A stretch of DNA of 64,000 nucleotides from Desulfurococcaceae archaeon. GTDB lineage: Archaea > Thermoproteota > Thermoprotei_A > Sulfolobales > Desulfurococcaceae. A program made the translations under genes and the position numbers. This document shows, in pieces, positions 51,906 to 59,548 of this stretch. Under the pieces are notes generated by a model. That model was given only the letters and a program-made list of their open reading frames with translations, ran no database searches and was not told the origin of the DNA. How positions within the stretch are numbered: the first letter of the stretch is position 1; each line of letters begins with the position of its first letter. The stretch is from assembly GCA_023269765.1 (NCBI GenBank), contig JAGDWH010000016.1, forward strand, positions 1 through 64,000, given 5' to 3'.

Positions 51906-52487
51906 TTAAATCACCTCGCCAAGATAAGTCGTTTCCTTGTACGCTTCAAGAGCGGCCTCAGCGTTTTTCTTACCTACTTTTTCTCCAAAGTAGTCTATTA
52001 GGGCCTTTTCAATACTCTGCATGGATATTATTCTGATAGCACGCGATAAAGCACCAAGTATTGGAGTATTTACTAGAGGCCACCCTGCTAAGACCAGTCC
52101 ATGCTTTACAGCTATTTTAGTCGCGTCAACGACATAGGCGTGCACGGCCCCCTCAGCGTTTAGCCAGCTTCTCTCTATCGAACTCATGTTAGTATTAACC
52201 ACAATAGCACCCCCCTTCTTAATCCGGGTCTTTTTCACTTCTCCAAGTTCTAAGAGGCCGTCGTCTAAAACTACTACTACGTCGGCTTCTCTAATTGCGC
52301 TGTGCCTGAGTATTGGCTTGTCGCTGAGCCGTGCATAGGCAGTTACTGGAGCCCCCCTTCTCTCTGCTCCAAAGAAGGGAAACCCCTGTCCATACAAGTT
52401 CTCGTATATCGCTGCTTGTACTAGTATGTTTGCAGCAGTAACAGCTCCCTGCCCCCCTCTTCCATGAAAGACTATCTCGTAGAGCAC
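51906..52487 (-). CDS. porG: Pyruvate:ferredoxin oxidoreductase gamma subunit
   Basis: The gamma chain has the typical opening EIVFHGRGGQGAVTAANIL and about 193 residues. The start is set at GTG 52487 (MLYEIVFHG) since homologues begin there and the TATA box at 52524-52531 predicts transcription start near 52502. The longer frame starts above that site. First gene of the por operon. Confidence 0.92.
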   Translation of the reverse strand: MLYEIVFHGRGGQGAVTAANILVQAAIYENLYGQGFPFFGAERRGAPVTAYARLSDKPILRHSAIREADVVVVLDDGLLELGEVKKTRIKKGGAIVVNTNMSSIERSWLNAEGAVHAYVVDATKIAVKHGLVLAGWPLVNTPILGALSRAIRIISMQSIEKALIDYFGEKVGKKNAEAALEAYKETTYLGEVI

Positions 52488-52523
52488 TCTAGTAGCACCT
52501 TGAATAAGCCATGCTCTCAAGGG

Positions 52524-52531
52524 CTTATATA
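52524..52531 (-). promoter_or_regulatory. TATA box of the por operon
   Basis: Minus-strand TATATAAG lies about 37 bases before the porG GTG. ATACATGTAT, a 10-bp palindrome about 20 bases further upstream (around 52556), might be a regulatory site. Confidence 0.55.
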
Positions 52532-52694
52532 CGGGTATAGTGAGTTATGATGAGTACATACATGTATACACAACCACTTAGTTGCTGCTTCGCCCCTCCT
52601 TACCAGCTTAACCAGGCCTATACGTAGATGTGCAGGTGTACTTGTCAACTTGCTTATAATGCCAAAATGTTGTCTAAGATAGTGGTGTGTAGTT

Positions 52695-52976
52695 GTGACT
52701 ATTTACTGGGATAGGTGCGATCTCTGCGGCTTACATAGGCCGGTAAGGAGGTGTACTTTAGTGAGTGACATCCTTGTTGATGCACACTGCTGTATCGCTT
52801 GTGTACACTGGATGACGAGTTGCACAAATCCAGCTTGGAAGTTTGAAGTACCAAGGCTTCAGCAAACTACTCGCAGAGGAACAGTTTCTCCTAGTGAAAA
52901 GCAAAGGCTCCTAGAAGAACTCGTTTCATTAATTGAGAGTAGTGGCGTAGAGCGAAAGGCCAGAACTACTAAGTAA
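52695..52976 (+). CDS. Cys-rich putative zinc protein (93 aa)
   Basis: I do not recognise this family. Eight cysteines and two histidines occur in the first 50 residues (CDLCGLHRPVRRC, HCCIACVHW, TSC), enough for two zinc sites. The C-terminal half is charged and helical (SEKQRLLEELVSLIE). It ends two bases before the end of the convergent PCNA gene. GTG start with no clear Shine-Dalgarno. Confidence 0.65.
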   Translation: MTIYWDRCDLCGLHRPVRRCTLVSDILVDAHCCIACVHWMTSCTNPAWKFEVPRLQQTTRRGTVSPSEKQRLLEELVSLIESSGVERKARTTK

Positions 52977-52978
52977 GG

Positions 52979-53731
52979 TCACATCCTTGGAACGATCCAG
53001 TATACTAGCTTGCCGCCACCAGCGAGCTCGTATTCTATTTTCATAGGCTTGCCCGTATCAAATGATATTAGTACCTGCTTTGATGCCCCAGCAGCCCGGG
53101 CAACTGTTATAAGCATGTCGGTGCTGTAAGTAGCCTTAGCGCTACTAGCTATTGATGAGAGGAATGTAAGCGGGTTTCCCTCGCTAAGCTCACACACATA
53201 CTCCTTGCTCTGCTCGGCGGACTTTATAGTAATCTTTCCATTGGCTAGACTAAGCTCGACTTCGTCTCCAACCAGCTTTACGTCACCAACGATGTTCTTA
53301 AAGTCTTGCGAAAGCATGCTAAAGGATACTGAAAGCTCTACGTCAAGCTCTGGTAATGGTTCAGGCGGCCTGGGTATTAAGGGCGCAGCGAACTCTCTCT
53401 CGAGACCCGTCTTTTTATCTCGAAGAATCACGCTGAGCTCGCTGGCTTCTTTGCTAAGCGATATGTGTGCTACATCATTTCTAGTAGCTCTCTTAATCAC
53501 TTTCTTCAACTCACTTGCAGGCACGAGCACTTTCGTCTCCTCTTCGACGCTGTACTCCTCAAAGACTATACTGGGAAGCACAAGGCTAGCCATCATAGTC
53601 TTATCTGGTGCAAGAGCCTTTAGCTGTAGCGATTCAAGCGTGACTTCTAATTGAAGCTCATCGCTGATTTTCGAAAGTGCGTGAATAACTTGCTTGAGCT
53701 TAGACGCGTTTGGATACCGCACACTAAACAC
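52979..53731 (-). CDS. pcn: DNA polymerase sliding clamp (PCNA)
   Basis: This 250-residue clamp has the two-domain PCNA fold: LQLKALAPDKTMMASLVLP, the interdomain loop region LIPRPPEPLPELDVELSVSF and the C-terminal LAGGKLVYWIVPRM. Crenarchaea usually have several PCNA paralogues forming a heterotrimer; only one is here. Promoter TATATA on the minus strand at 53767-53772 predicts a short leader. Confidence 0.93.
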   Translation of the reverse strand: MFSVRYPNASKLKQVIHALSKISDELQLEVTLESLQLKALAPDKTMMASLVLPSIVFEEYSVEEETKVLVPASELKKVIKRATRNDVAHISLSKEASELSVILRDKKTGLEREFAAPLIPRPPEPLPELDVELSVSFSMLSQDFKNIVGDVKLVGDEVELSLANGKITIKSAEQSKEYVCELSEGNPLTFLSSIASSAKATYSTDMLITVARAAGASKQVLISFDTGKPMKIEYELAGGGKLVYWIVPRM

Positions 53732-53766
53732 AGCATCACCGAGTATTACTTAGAAAAGCACTCTTG

Positions 53767-53772
53767 TATATA
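53767..53772 (-). promoter_or_regulatory. TATA box of pcn
   Basis: GCTTATATACAAG on the minus strand, with start site expected near 53742, 11 bases before the gene. The 200 bases between here and 53985 show no other gene. Confidence 0.55.
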
Positions 53773-53985
53773 AGCTTCAAGACCACTTCTAGCATTCAGG
53801 CCCTGATGGTAACTCGCTACTTACAAAATTCTCGTTGAAGCCCACTACAAATACGAGTAGTGATTAGCGAATAATAAAGATAGCGGCTTAGTATCTCACT
53901 AGGGGTTGTTAGTAAATGCTTTATTGAACAAGGATCTCCGTGTAGACATATAGTGCACAATAAAAAGTAGGCATAGGAGGTCTCG

Positions 53986-54363
53986 TTGAAGGTAGTAGTG
54001 GAGGTAGATCTTGCAAAGTGCATGCACGTGAAGCTTGAGCAGGAAAAAGCCATTGAGCTAATTAATGCGCTGATAAGATCCCATGGCATAGTAAGAGACC
54101 TCGAAGAAGCTAAGAGAGTAGTAGAGAACTTCGATGAATATTATAGTATTGCACGAAGAAGATTTGAAAGCTATATAGTAGTTCCAAAAGACGTAACAGA
54201 CTCTCTGAGAGGAAGAGCTCTCATTCACAAATTAAGACTTATAATTGAAAACGGCAGGAAGCTTGTTGAAATAGTATTTGATAAGAGGGTTCGAGAAGAA
54301 TTTATAATTGAAATTCTGAAGAGGCTTGGGTACGAAGTTGAAGTCAAGCACGCAACACTTTAG
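53986..54363 (+). CDS. Hypothetical protein (125 aa)
   Basis: I do not recognise this family. The protein starts at TTG after GGAGG, which supports translation. It has a strand-rich start (KVVVEVDLAKCMHV), a helical centre and a C-terminal alpha/beta element (RKLVEIVFDKRVREEFIIEILKRLGYEVEV). No catalytic motif is apparent. Its end overlaps the convergent basic-tailed protein gene by 4 bases. Confidence 0.6.
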   Translation: MKVVVEVDLAKCMHVKLEQEKAIELINALIRSHGIVRDLEEAKRVVENFDEYYSIARRRFESYIVVPKDVTDSLRGRALIHKLRLIIENGRKLVEIVFDKRVREEFIIEILKRLGYEVEVKHATL

Positions 54364-54650
54364 CGTCGTTTAGTTGAAGCCTTTCTCGCACGCTTCTTGC
54401 TAGGCTTTTTCGCCCTAGTAGCTGCGGCTTTTTTCTTCCTGGTAGCCTTGCTGGGCGTTTTTGAGAGCGCTACAATAGACTCGATGGACTCTAGTCCTTG
54501 TAGCACTCTATGCCACATCCTAGTAACATTAACTAATAGTTTAAGCTGCTCTATTGCGAGCTCCCCTCCCTCTTCTTCCTCTTCGACCTCTTCTACACGT
54601 TCTTCAAATTCCTCGACACCTGTAGCTTCGGATTCTTCGAGTAGAAGCAT
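54360..54650 (-). CDS. Acidic protein with histone H1-like Lys/Arg-rich tail
   Basis: This 96-residue protein is strongly bipolar. The first 30 residues are acidic (EEFEERVEEVEEEEEGGE), the middle is a helical hairpin (LAIEQLKLLVNVTRMWHRVLQGLESIE), and the last 35 residues are Lys/Arg/Ala/Ser/Pro-rich, like histone H1 tails (SKATRKKKAAATRAKKPSKK). The start is set at MLLLEESEATG; a 15-residue upstream extension is possible. It lies 69 bases after the membrane ATPase gene on the same strand. A DNA-binding role is likely from composition; no family is recognised. Confidence 0.65.
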   Translation of the reverse strand: MLLLEESEATGVEEFEERVEEVEEEEEGGELAIEQLKLLVNVTRMWHRVLQGLESIESIVALSKTPSKATRKKKAAATRAKKPSKKRARKASTKRR

Positions 54651-54719
54651 AGTACAGCACCTTGAGTCAAATAGATTTAGCAACTTTAAATTCATTGCAC
54701 TAGTTGTGCGGCATAATGG

Positions 54720-56618
54720 TTATTTGGCAAAGAGCTCGCGGCGCTTTGGAGACTCAACAATGTAAACTTTACTTAACCCTGTTATGTGTGCTACGAAGAC
54801 ATGAGGCTCAAGGGTACGAAGTGCTTCAGCAACTGTAGATATCTTTTCTCGCTGCTCAACTCCACTAATTATCCTCGCCGAGATCTCCAGGCTTTCTGGG
54901 TCGTTTAGTAGAAAGAAGATTCTAAGTCCAGCATTATTCACGAGGTCTCGCGGTATCCTGCTAATATCCTGAGAGATTACTACTATGGAGAAGCCAAATT
55001 TTCTGCTCTCGGCAAATAGCCTATTTAGCATTTCTCTGGTGACGGCCCTTGGCATTAAGCTCCTTGCCTCGTCTATAACTAATTGTATCTTTTTGCCTCT
55101 TAGAGTGTACATTTTGCTCAGAAGAAGATACATGAACGTGTCTAAGAACACTGTTCTAGCAAAATCACTACTCATTTTACTGAGATCTATTACGGCATCG
55201 CCTTCGAGTAGCTCATCAAAGCTTATAAGTGAGCTTGCATGCAGACTGTCTCTTAACATGACCAAATAAGGCAATATTCGCGAGTACTCCGGGTTTTCAA
55301 GGCTCAACTTCTTACACTCTACAACGAGGTCTTCAAGTGTTGGAGGTTCATTACTCCACGTACGGGGGTCTTCTTGCACAATACCTTTTGCTTCATACGC
55401 TTTTACAATGGCTTCTTCCATCATACCTCTCTGCAGAAAACCAAGCTTGAATATTGTTGAAATTATGTGTGATAATTGCTGAGCCCTGTCCCTGGGAGAA
55501 GAAGCTCCGAGAGCAAGGGGGTTAACGGAGTCTCGTGATGCATCAACTACTTTGAAGCCAAGGCTTTCAGCGACATCTTTGTACTCTCCATGTGGGTCGA
55601 TAACTATTGTGCTGTACCCATATTTGAGCTTAGACTCTCTTATGACGTGCTTAGCGAGTAGCGTTTTGCCAGTACCCGAAGATCCCACTATCACTATGTG
55701 AGGAGTATTAAGCCTATCTAGTTGAACAATTAGGGGATAAAACCTCTTACGCCAAAACCACAGCTCTTTCTGACCCCAAGTACTGCTTTCGAGCTCTGCG
55801 ATTACATTACCCACGAACACCCCATGCTGGGGCTTACCATAGTCTGTTAAGGCTGTTACTAGAGCTGGGCGACGCTTTCCAAGTATTGCAGCAAGTGGTA
55901 CCAAGCCGACAAGACTAATTCCTGAGAGAAGGCCCAGAACAGCGCTTTCAACGCGGCTTTGAGACTCTATTGAGACGGAGGCGCTTAGAATCAGCAAGAT
56001 AACTGGTATAACAACGAGTACTAGCACTAAGTAATAGAAATCGGTAATAGCGCGCTGAATAGGTAAACTTGTAAGAGTGTAGAACACTAAAAGCGATGCT
56101 GCAATGCTGTGAGAAGCTAATACAAGCGGCAAGTTTTCATACCAAGCGTCTTTAAGCCCCTTAATGCCCCTAACAACTCTGCTCACCATGAATTCCATTG
56201 AAACTAAGACCCCAGTGTGCAGCTTTGAGTGCAATCTATACAAGAAGACACGGAAGACAAGAAAACCTACTACCAGAGTGCCCAGTTCTCTCGCCAACGA
56301 CAGTACATTGGGGTTTTCATATCCCAGCAGCCACAACTGGGTAACAACTAAGACTCTATTGATGAAAGCTAGAAGCAGGTTTGGTAGGAAAAGCGCTGAT
56401 AAAATCACGTGAATGATGGAAATAACGTAGTACCATAGAAGAGCACTATTAGCGATATTGAAGGCTCTCAGGAGCTCTGTGAGCGGTGATGTTAGCGATA
56501 AACTGCTCCTCGAGTAGAGTGACATGTAATACGCAGACAGAGCATAGACTAGGCCATTCGTTAACCCCATGGCTAGGGCCAGTGCTATGCCTTCAAAGCT
56601 CTTGCTCAAGCGATCCAT
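54720..56618 (-). CDS. Membrane-anchored HerA/VirB4-VirD4-class ATPase (CedB candidate)
   Basis: This 632-residue protein joins an N-terminal membrane region (about six to seven helices between residues 8 and 245) to a hexameric HerA/FtsK-type motor: Walker A GSSGTGKT at 312-319, DPHGEYKD after the second strand, Walker B KIQLVIDEARSL, the sensor VVISQDIS. It resembles CedB, the membrane-bound motor of the crenarchaeal DNA import system, whose membrane genes lie 5-8 kb downstream on the other strand. Membrane helices plus motor also resemble VirD4-type coupling proteins. Its role in DNA transport is inferred. Confidence 0.75.
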   Translation of the reverse strand: MDRLSKSFEGIALALAMGLTNGLVYALSAYYMSLYSRSSLSLTSPLTELLRAFNIANSALLWYYVISIIHVILSALFLPNLLLAFINRVLVVTQLWLLGYENPNVLSLARELGTLVVGFLVFRVFLYRLHSKLHTGVLVSMEFMVSRVVRGIKGLKDAWYENLPLVLASHSIAASLLVFYTLTSLPIQRAITDFYYLVLVLVVIPVILLILSASVSIESQSRVESAVLGLLSGISLVGLVPLAAILGKRRPALVTALTDYGKPQHGVFVGNVIAELESSTWGQKELWFWRKRFYPLIVQLDRLNTPHIVIVGSSGTGKTLLAKHVIRESKLKYGYSTIVIDPHGEYKDVAESLGFKVVDASRDSVNPLALGASSPRDRAQQLSHIISTIFKLGFLQRGMMEEAIVKAYEAKGIVQEDPRTWSNEPPTLEDLVVECKKLSLENPEYSRILPYLVMLRDSLHASSLISFDELLEGDAVIDLSKMSSDFARTVFLDTFMYLLLSKMYTLRGKKIQLVIDEARSLMPRAVTREMLNRLFAESRKFGFSIVVISQDISRIPRDLVNNAGLRIFFLLNDPESLEISARIISGVEQREKISTVAEALRTLEPHVFVAHITGLSKVYIVESPKRRELFAK

Positions 56619-56671
56619 GTTCGCGCCTTCTTGTAGAGCAAGACTAATTAATGCCCACTATTGTACTTTAT

Positions 56672-56680
56672 CTTTATAAA
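56672..56680 (+). promoter_or_regulatory. TATA box of the Lhr-like helicase
   Basis: CTTTATAAA predicts a start site around 56700 and a leader near 25 bases. The intergenic region is shared with the divergent membrane ATPase gene. Confidence 0.5.
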
Positions 56681-56725
56681 CCGGAAATAAGATCTCGGGT
56701 AGAATAAGATCACGGATACAGGGAA

Positions 56726-59533
56726 ATGGTGGAGCTCAGCAAGATAGCGGCGTGTCTCAAAGAGCTGGGTTATAAGAGCCTTACAGAACTTCAAAAGAAG
56801 AGTCTCAAAGAGATACTGAGCAATGCAGGTTCAATTATTATTATAGCGCCAACAGGTAGTGGAAAAACGGAGGCGGCAGCATTTCCAGTAATGCTCAAAA
56901 TTGCGGCAGAAAAAGCCGCTCCCGTAGCAGCAATGTACATTACTCCACTGCGAGCACTCAACAGGGATATAGCTAAGAGGCTGGAGAAAATAGGCAAGTG
57001 CTTTGGTATAGAGGTCTCAATTAGGCATGGAGACACTCCTCAAAAAGCCAGGAAGCTAATAGCAGAAAACCCTCCACACATCCTTGTAACTACGCCTGAG
57101 ACATTTAACTATATAGTAATGGACGAAAAGCTCAGAAAGCGCATAGAGAACCTAAAATACATTATAATTGACGAATTTAGAGAAGTTATAGAAAGCAAGA
57201 GAGGGCTTCTTCTACTTACCGTAATATACCTGCTTGAAAAGTATCTTGGCAGATCTGTTAGGAAAATAGCACTTACCGCAACGCTTAGTGCGGAAAATGA
57301 AGAGATTGCTAAGAAGCTCTTAGAACCTGATGGAAGTGTCGTAGTATTGAGAGATAGTAGTGTAAGGGAACTGGAGCTCGAAGTCGTGTCTCCCGAGTGT
57401 AGCCAAGACCTCTGCAAAAAATTAAGCTCGGAACTGAACGATTCCAAGCTCGCGGCACGGATTGCGGCAATATACGACTACGTGAATAGGCACAAGCACG
57501 TTCTTCTATTCGTTAACACCAGAAACCTCGCAGAGAAATTAGGAGCCCTTTTGAGCTTATTAGCGGATAAATACGGGCTCGGTTCGAAGTTCGAAGTTCA
57601 CCACGGTAGCCTATCTAGATTGCACAGAGAGAAAGTCGAGCAAGAGTTCAAGCAGGGTAAACTAAGTGCTCTAGTTGCCACCTCAAGCTTAGAGCTGGGC
57701 ATCGACATAGGCCACGTCAACTACGTTATTCAATACATGTCGCCAAGACAAGTAGTCAGGCTTGTTCAGAGAGTTGGGAGAAGTAGGCATAGACTTGGAG
57801 AACCTGGTAGAGGTTCCATAATATCAACGCGCAACATACTGCACGTTTTAGAGTCAGCAGTTATAGCTCAGAAAGCAAAGACGGGCTTTGTGGAAAAAGA
57901 AATAGTACACAAGTCGCCACTAGATGTCTTAGCTTATGCCGTAACCCTTTACACGCTAATAAGTCGTGAAGGAGTCGACGTAAGCGAGCTTTATAGTGAA
58001 CTCAAAAAACACGTCTTATACTCCGATCTCTCGTTTGAAGACTATGAGAGAGTAATAGAGTACTTAAAGTACGCGAGAATAGTAAAGGAGGCCAGTGGAA
58101 AGCTATATCCCACAAGCAAGAGCAGGCTTTACCTATACAAAACATCAATGATACCGTCTACTAAAGAAATAGACGTAATTTCTATGGATAAGGGAGAGAG
58201 AGTTGGAACGCTAGACGAAGAATACGTCATCTTGTACTTGAACCCAGGCGACTATGTAGTACTGGCTGGACGCCTTTGGAAAGTAATTGGTTATGACGAT
58301 GAATACGGCAAACTATATGTCGAGCAAGCAGAGGCAAGCGTCGAACAGGCCGTTGTTCCGCATTGGGAGGGCGAGAATATACCAGTCGAATACGACGTGG
58401 CCATGGAAGTCGGTAATGTATTAAAGCAGATTAAAGAGCAAAAAGACATGCCAAGCGACTTTAAGCAGCTCATTAAGTATGTGGAACTACCTAGTCACAT
58501 TTCGGAGCTCGGCGATAGTAGTGTAATATATGTTGATTACATTTCAAAGTCGCGACTAGTAATAGTGAACGTCTACGGAGGCAGCAGAGTAAACAACTTA
58601 ATAAAAGACCTACTGAAGTATGTGGTTAGACAAACACAACCTCACTTGAGGTTTCAGATCCACGCAACTCCCTACGCTGTAATTCTAAGGTTTGCCGACC
58701 CTGTTTCGCGGGACTTCGTAATGTCTGTAATTTACGAAACTATTAAGCAGTTGCACAAGTATAACGAAGCAGGAATTATTGAAAAAGTCGTTGTTGAAAG
58801 CACGGCGCATCTCTGGAGAATATACCAGGTAGCGCAGAGATTTGGTGCCATTACTCCCGAGTCAACAAAGGTTACTAGAAAGCTCTTAGAGGCCTTCACC
58901 GATACAGTCATAGGCAAGGAGGCGGTCAAGGAGGTTATTTCGAGAGACTACGATTTGCAATCATTCACTAGGCTTGCAGACTCCATAAAGAGAGGCAAGA
59001 TCGAAGTAGTCTTTAGAACTTACGAAGAGCTCAAAGAACACCACGCTGCTATATTAGACTACGCCGAGCTCCCCAAGTCTGTGGGTGCTGTTTTCGATAT
59101 TAACAGCTACTACGAGAGGCTATTAAGTAGACGAGTAACGCTTCTTTGTTTAAAGTGCGGATTTCACAAGGAGGGGCTCGTGAAAGAGTTTATGGGACTG
59201 CCCAGCTACTCTTGTCCTCGATGCGGCTACGCTACGCTAACGGTTGTCAAGGGCGATGCAAGCGAGGAGCTAGAGCTCGTGAAAAAGCTCATTAAAGGAG
59301 CTAAACTAACCCCCGAAGAGAACAAAAAGCGTGAAGACTTAGTCAAGAGAGCAGTTTTGCTGTACAGGTATGGAGAAAAAGCTCTGCTAGCACTTGCAGG
59401 AAGGGGCGTCGGCACGCAAGAAGCCATAAGAATTATTAATAAGTTAGCAGAAGGAGCCGACCTAGTCTCTGAGATAGCGGAGTGTGAGAAGAGGTTTTTA
59501 ATGATCAAGAGGTATATAGTAGACAAGGAGTAA
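56726..59533 (+). CDS. Lhr-like superfamily 2 helicase with C-terminal zinc ribbon
   Basis: This 935-residue SF2 helicase has Walker A APTGSGKT (41-48), motif II DEFR, motif III ATLS, motif V SSLELGIDIG and motif VI QRVGRSRH, the Lhr group pattern. A winged-helix and beta-barrel region follow, then a zinc ribbon (LLCLKCG...YSCPRCG) near residue 810 and a helical end. DEFR replaces the usual DExH of Lhr. It starts in a divergent arrangement with the membrane ATPase. DNA repair or recombination is the likely field; a link to DNA uptake is possible from context only. Confidence 0.87.
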   Translation: MVELSKIAACLKELGYKSLTELQKKSLKEILSNAGSIIIIAPTGSGKTEAAAFPVMLKIAAEKAAPVAAMYITPLRALNRDIAKRLEKIGKCFGIEVSIRHGDTPQKARKLIAENPPHILVTTPETFNYIVMDEKLRKRIENLKYIIIDEFREVIESKRGLLLLTVIYLLEKYLGRSVRKIALTATLSAENEEIAKKLLEPDGSVVVLRDSSVRELELEVVSPECSQDLCKKLSSELNDSKLAARIAAIYDYVNRHKHVLLFVNTRNLAEKLGALLSLLADKYGLGSKFEVHHGSLSRLHREKVEQEFKQGKLSALVATSSLELGIDIGHVNYVIQYMSPRQVVRLVQRVGRSRHRLGEPGRGSIISTRNILHVLESAVIAQKAKTGFVEKEIVHKSPLDVLAYAVTLYTLISREGVDVSELYSELKKHVLYSDLSFEDYERVIEYLKYARIVKEASGKLYPTSKSRLYLYKTSMIPSTKEIDVISMDKGERVGTLDEEYVILYLNPGDYVVLAGRLWKVIGYDDEYGKLYVEQAEASVEQAVVPHWEGENIPVEYDVAMEVGNVLKQIKEQKDMPSDFKQLIKYVELPSHISELGDSSVIYVDYISKSRLVIVNVYGGSRVNNLIKDLLKYVVRQTQPHLRFQIHATPYAVILRFADPVSRDFVMSVIYETIKQLHKYNEAGIIEKVVVESTAHLWRIYQVAQRFGAITPESTKVTRKLLEAFTDTVIGKEAVKEVISRDYDLQSFTRLADSIKRGKIEVVFRTYEELKEHHAAILDYAELPKSVGAVFDINSYYERLLSRRVTLLCLKCGFHKEGLVKEFMGLPSYSCPRCGYATLTVVKGDASEELELVKKLIKGAKLTPEENKKREDLVKRAVLLYRYGEKALLALAGRGVGTQEAIRIINKLAEGADLVSEIAECEKRFLMIKRYIVDKE

Positions 59534-59548
59534 GGCCGATGTGCGAGG

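Noticed and set aside
52543..52600. ATGATGA upstream of the por promoter as a C box.
   Set aside because: No C' or CTGA box follows at a workable distance on that strand.
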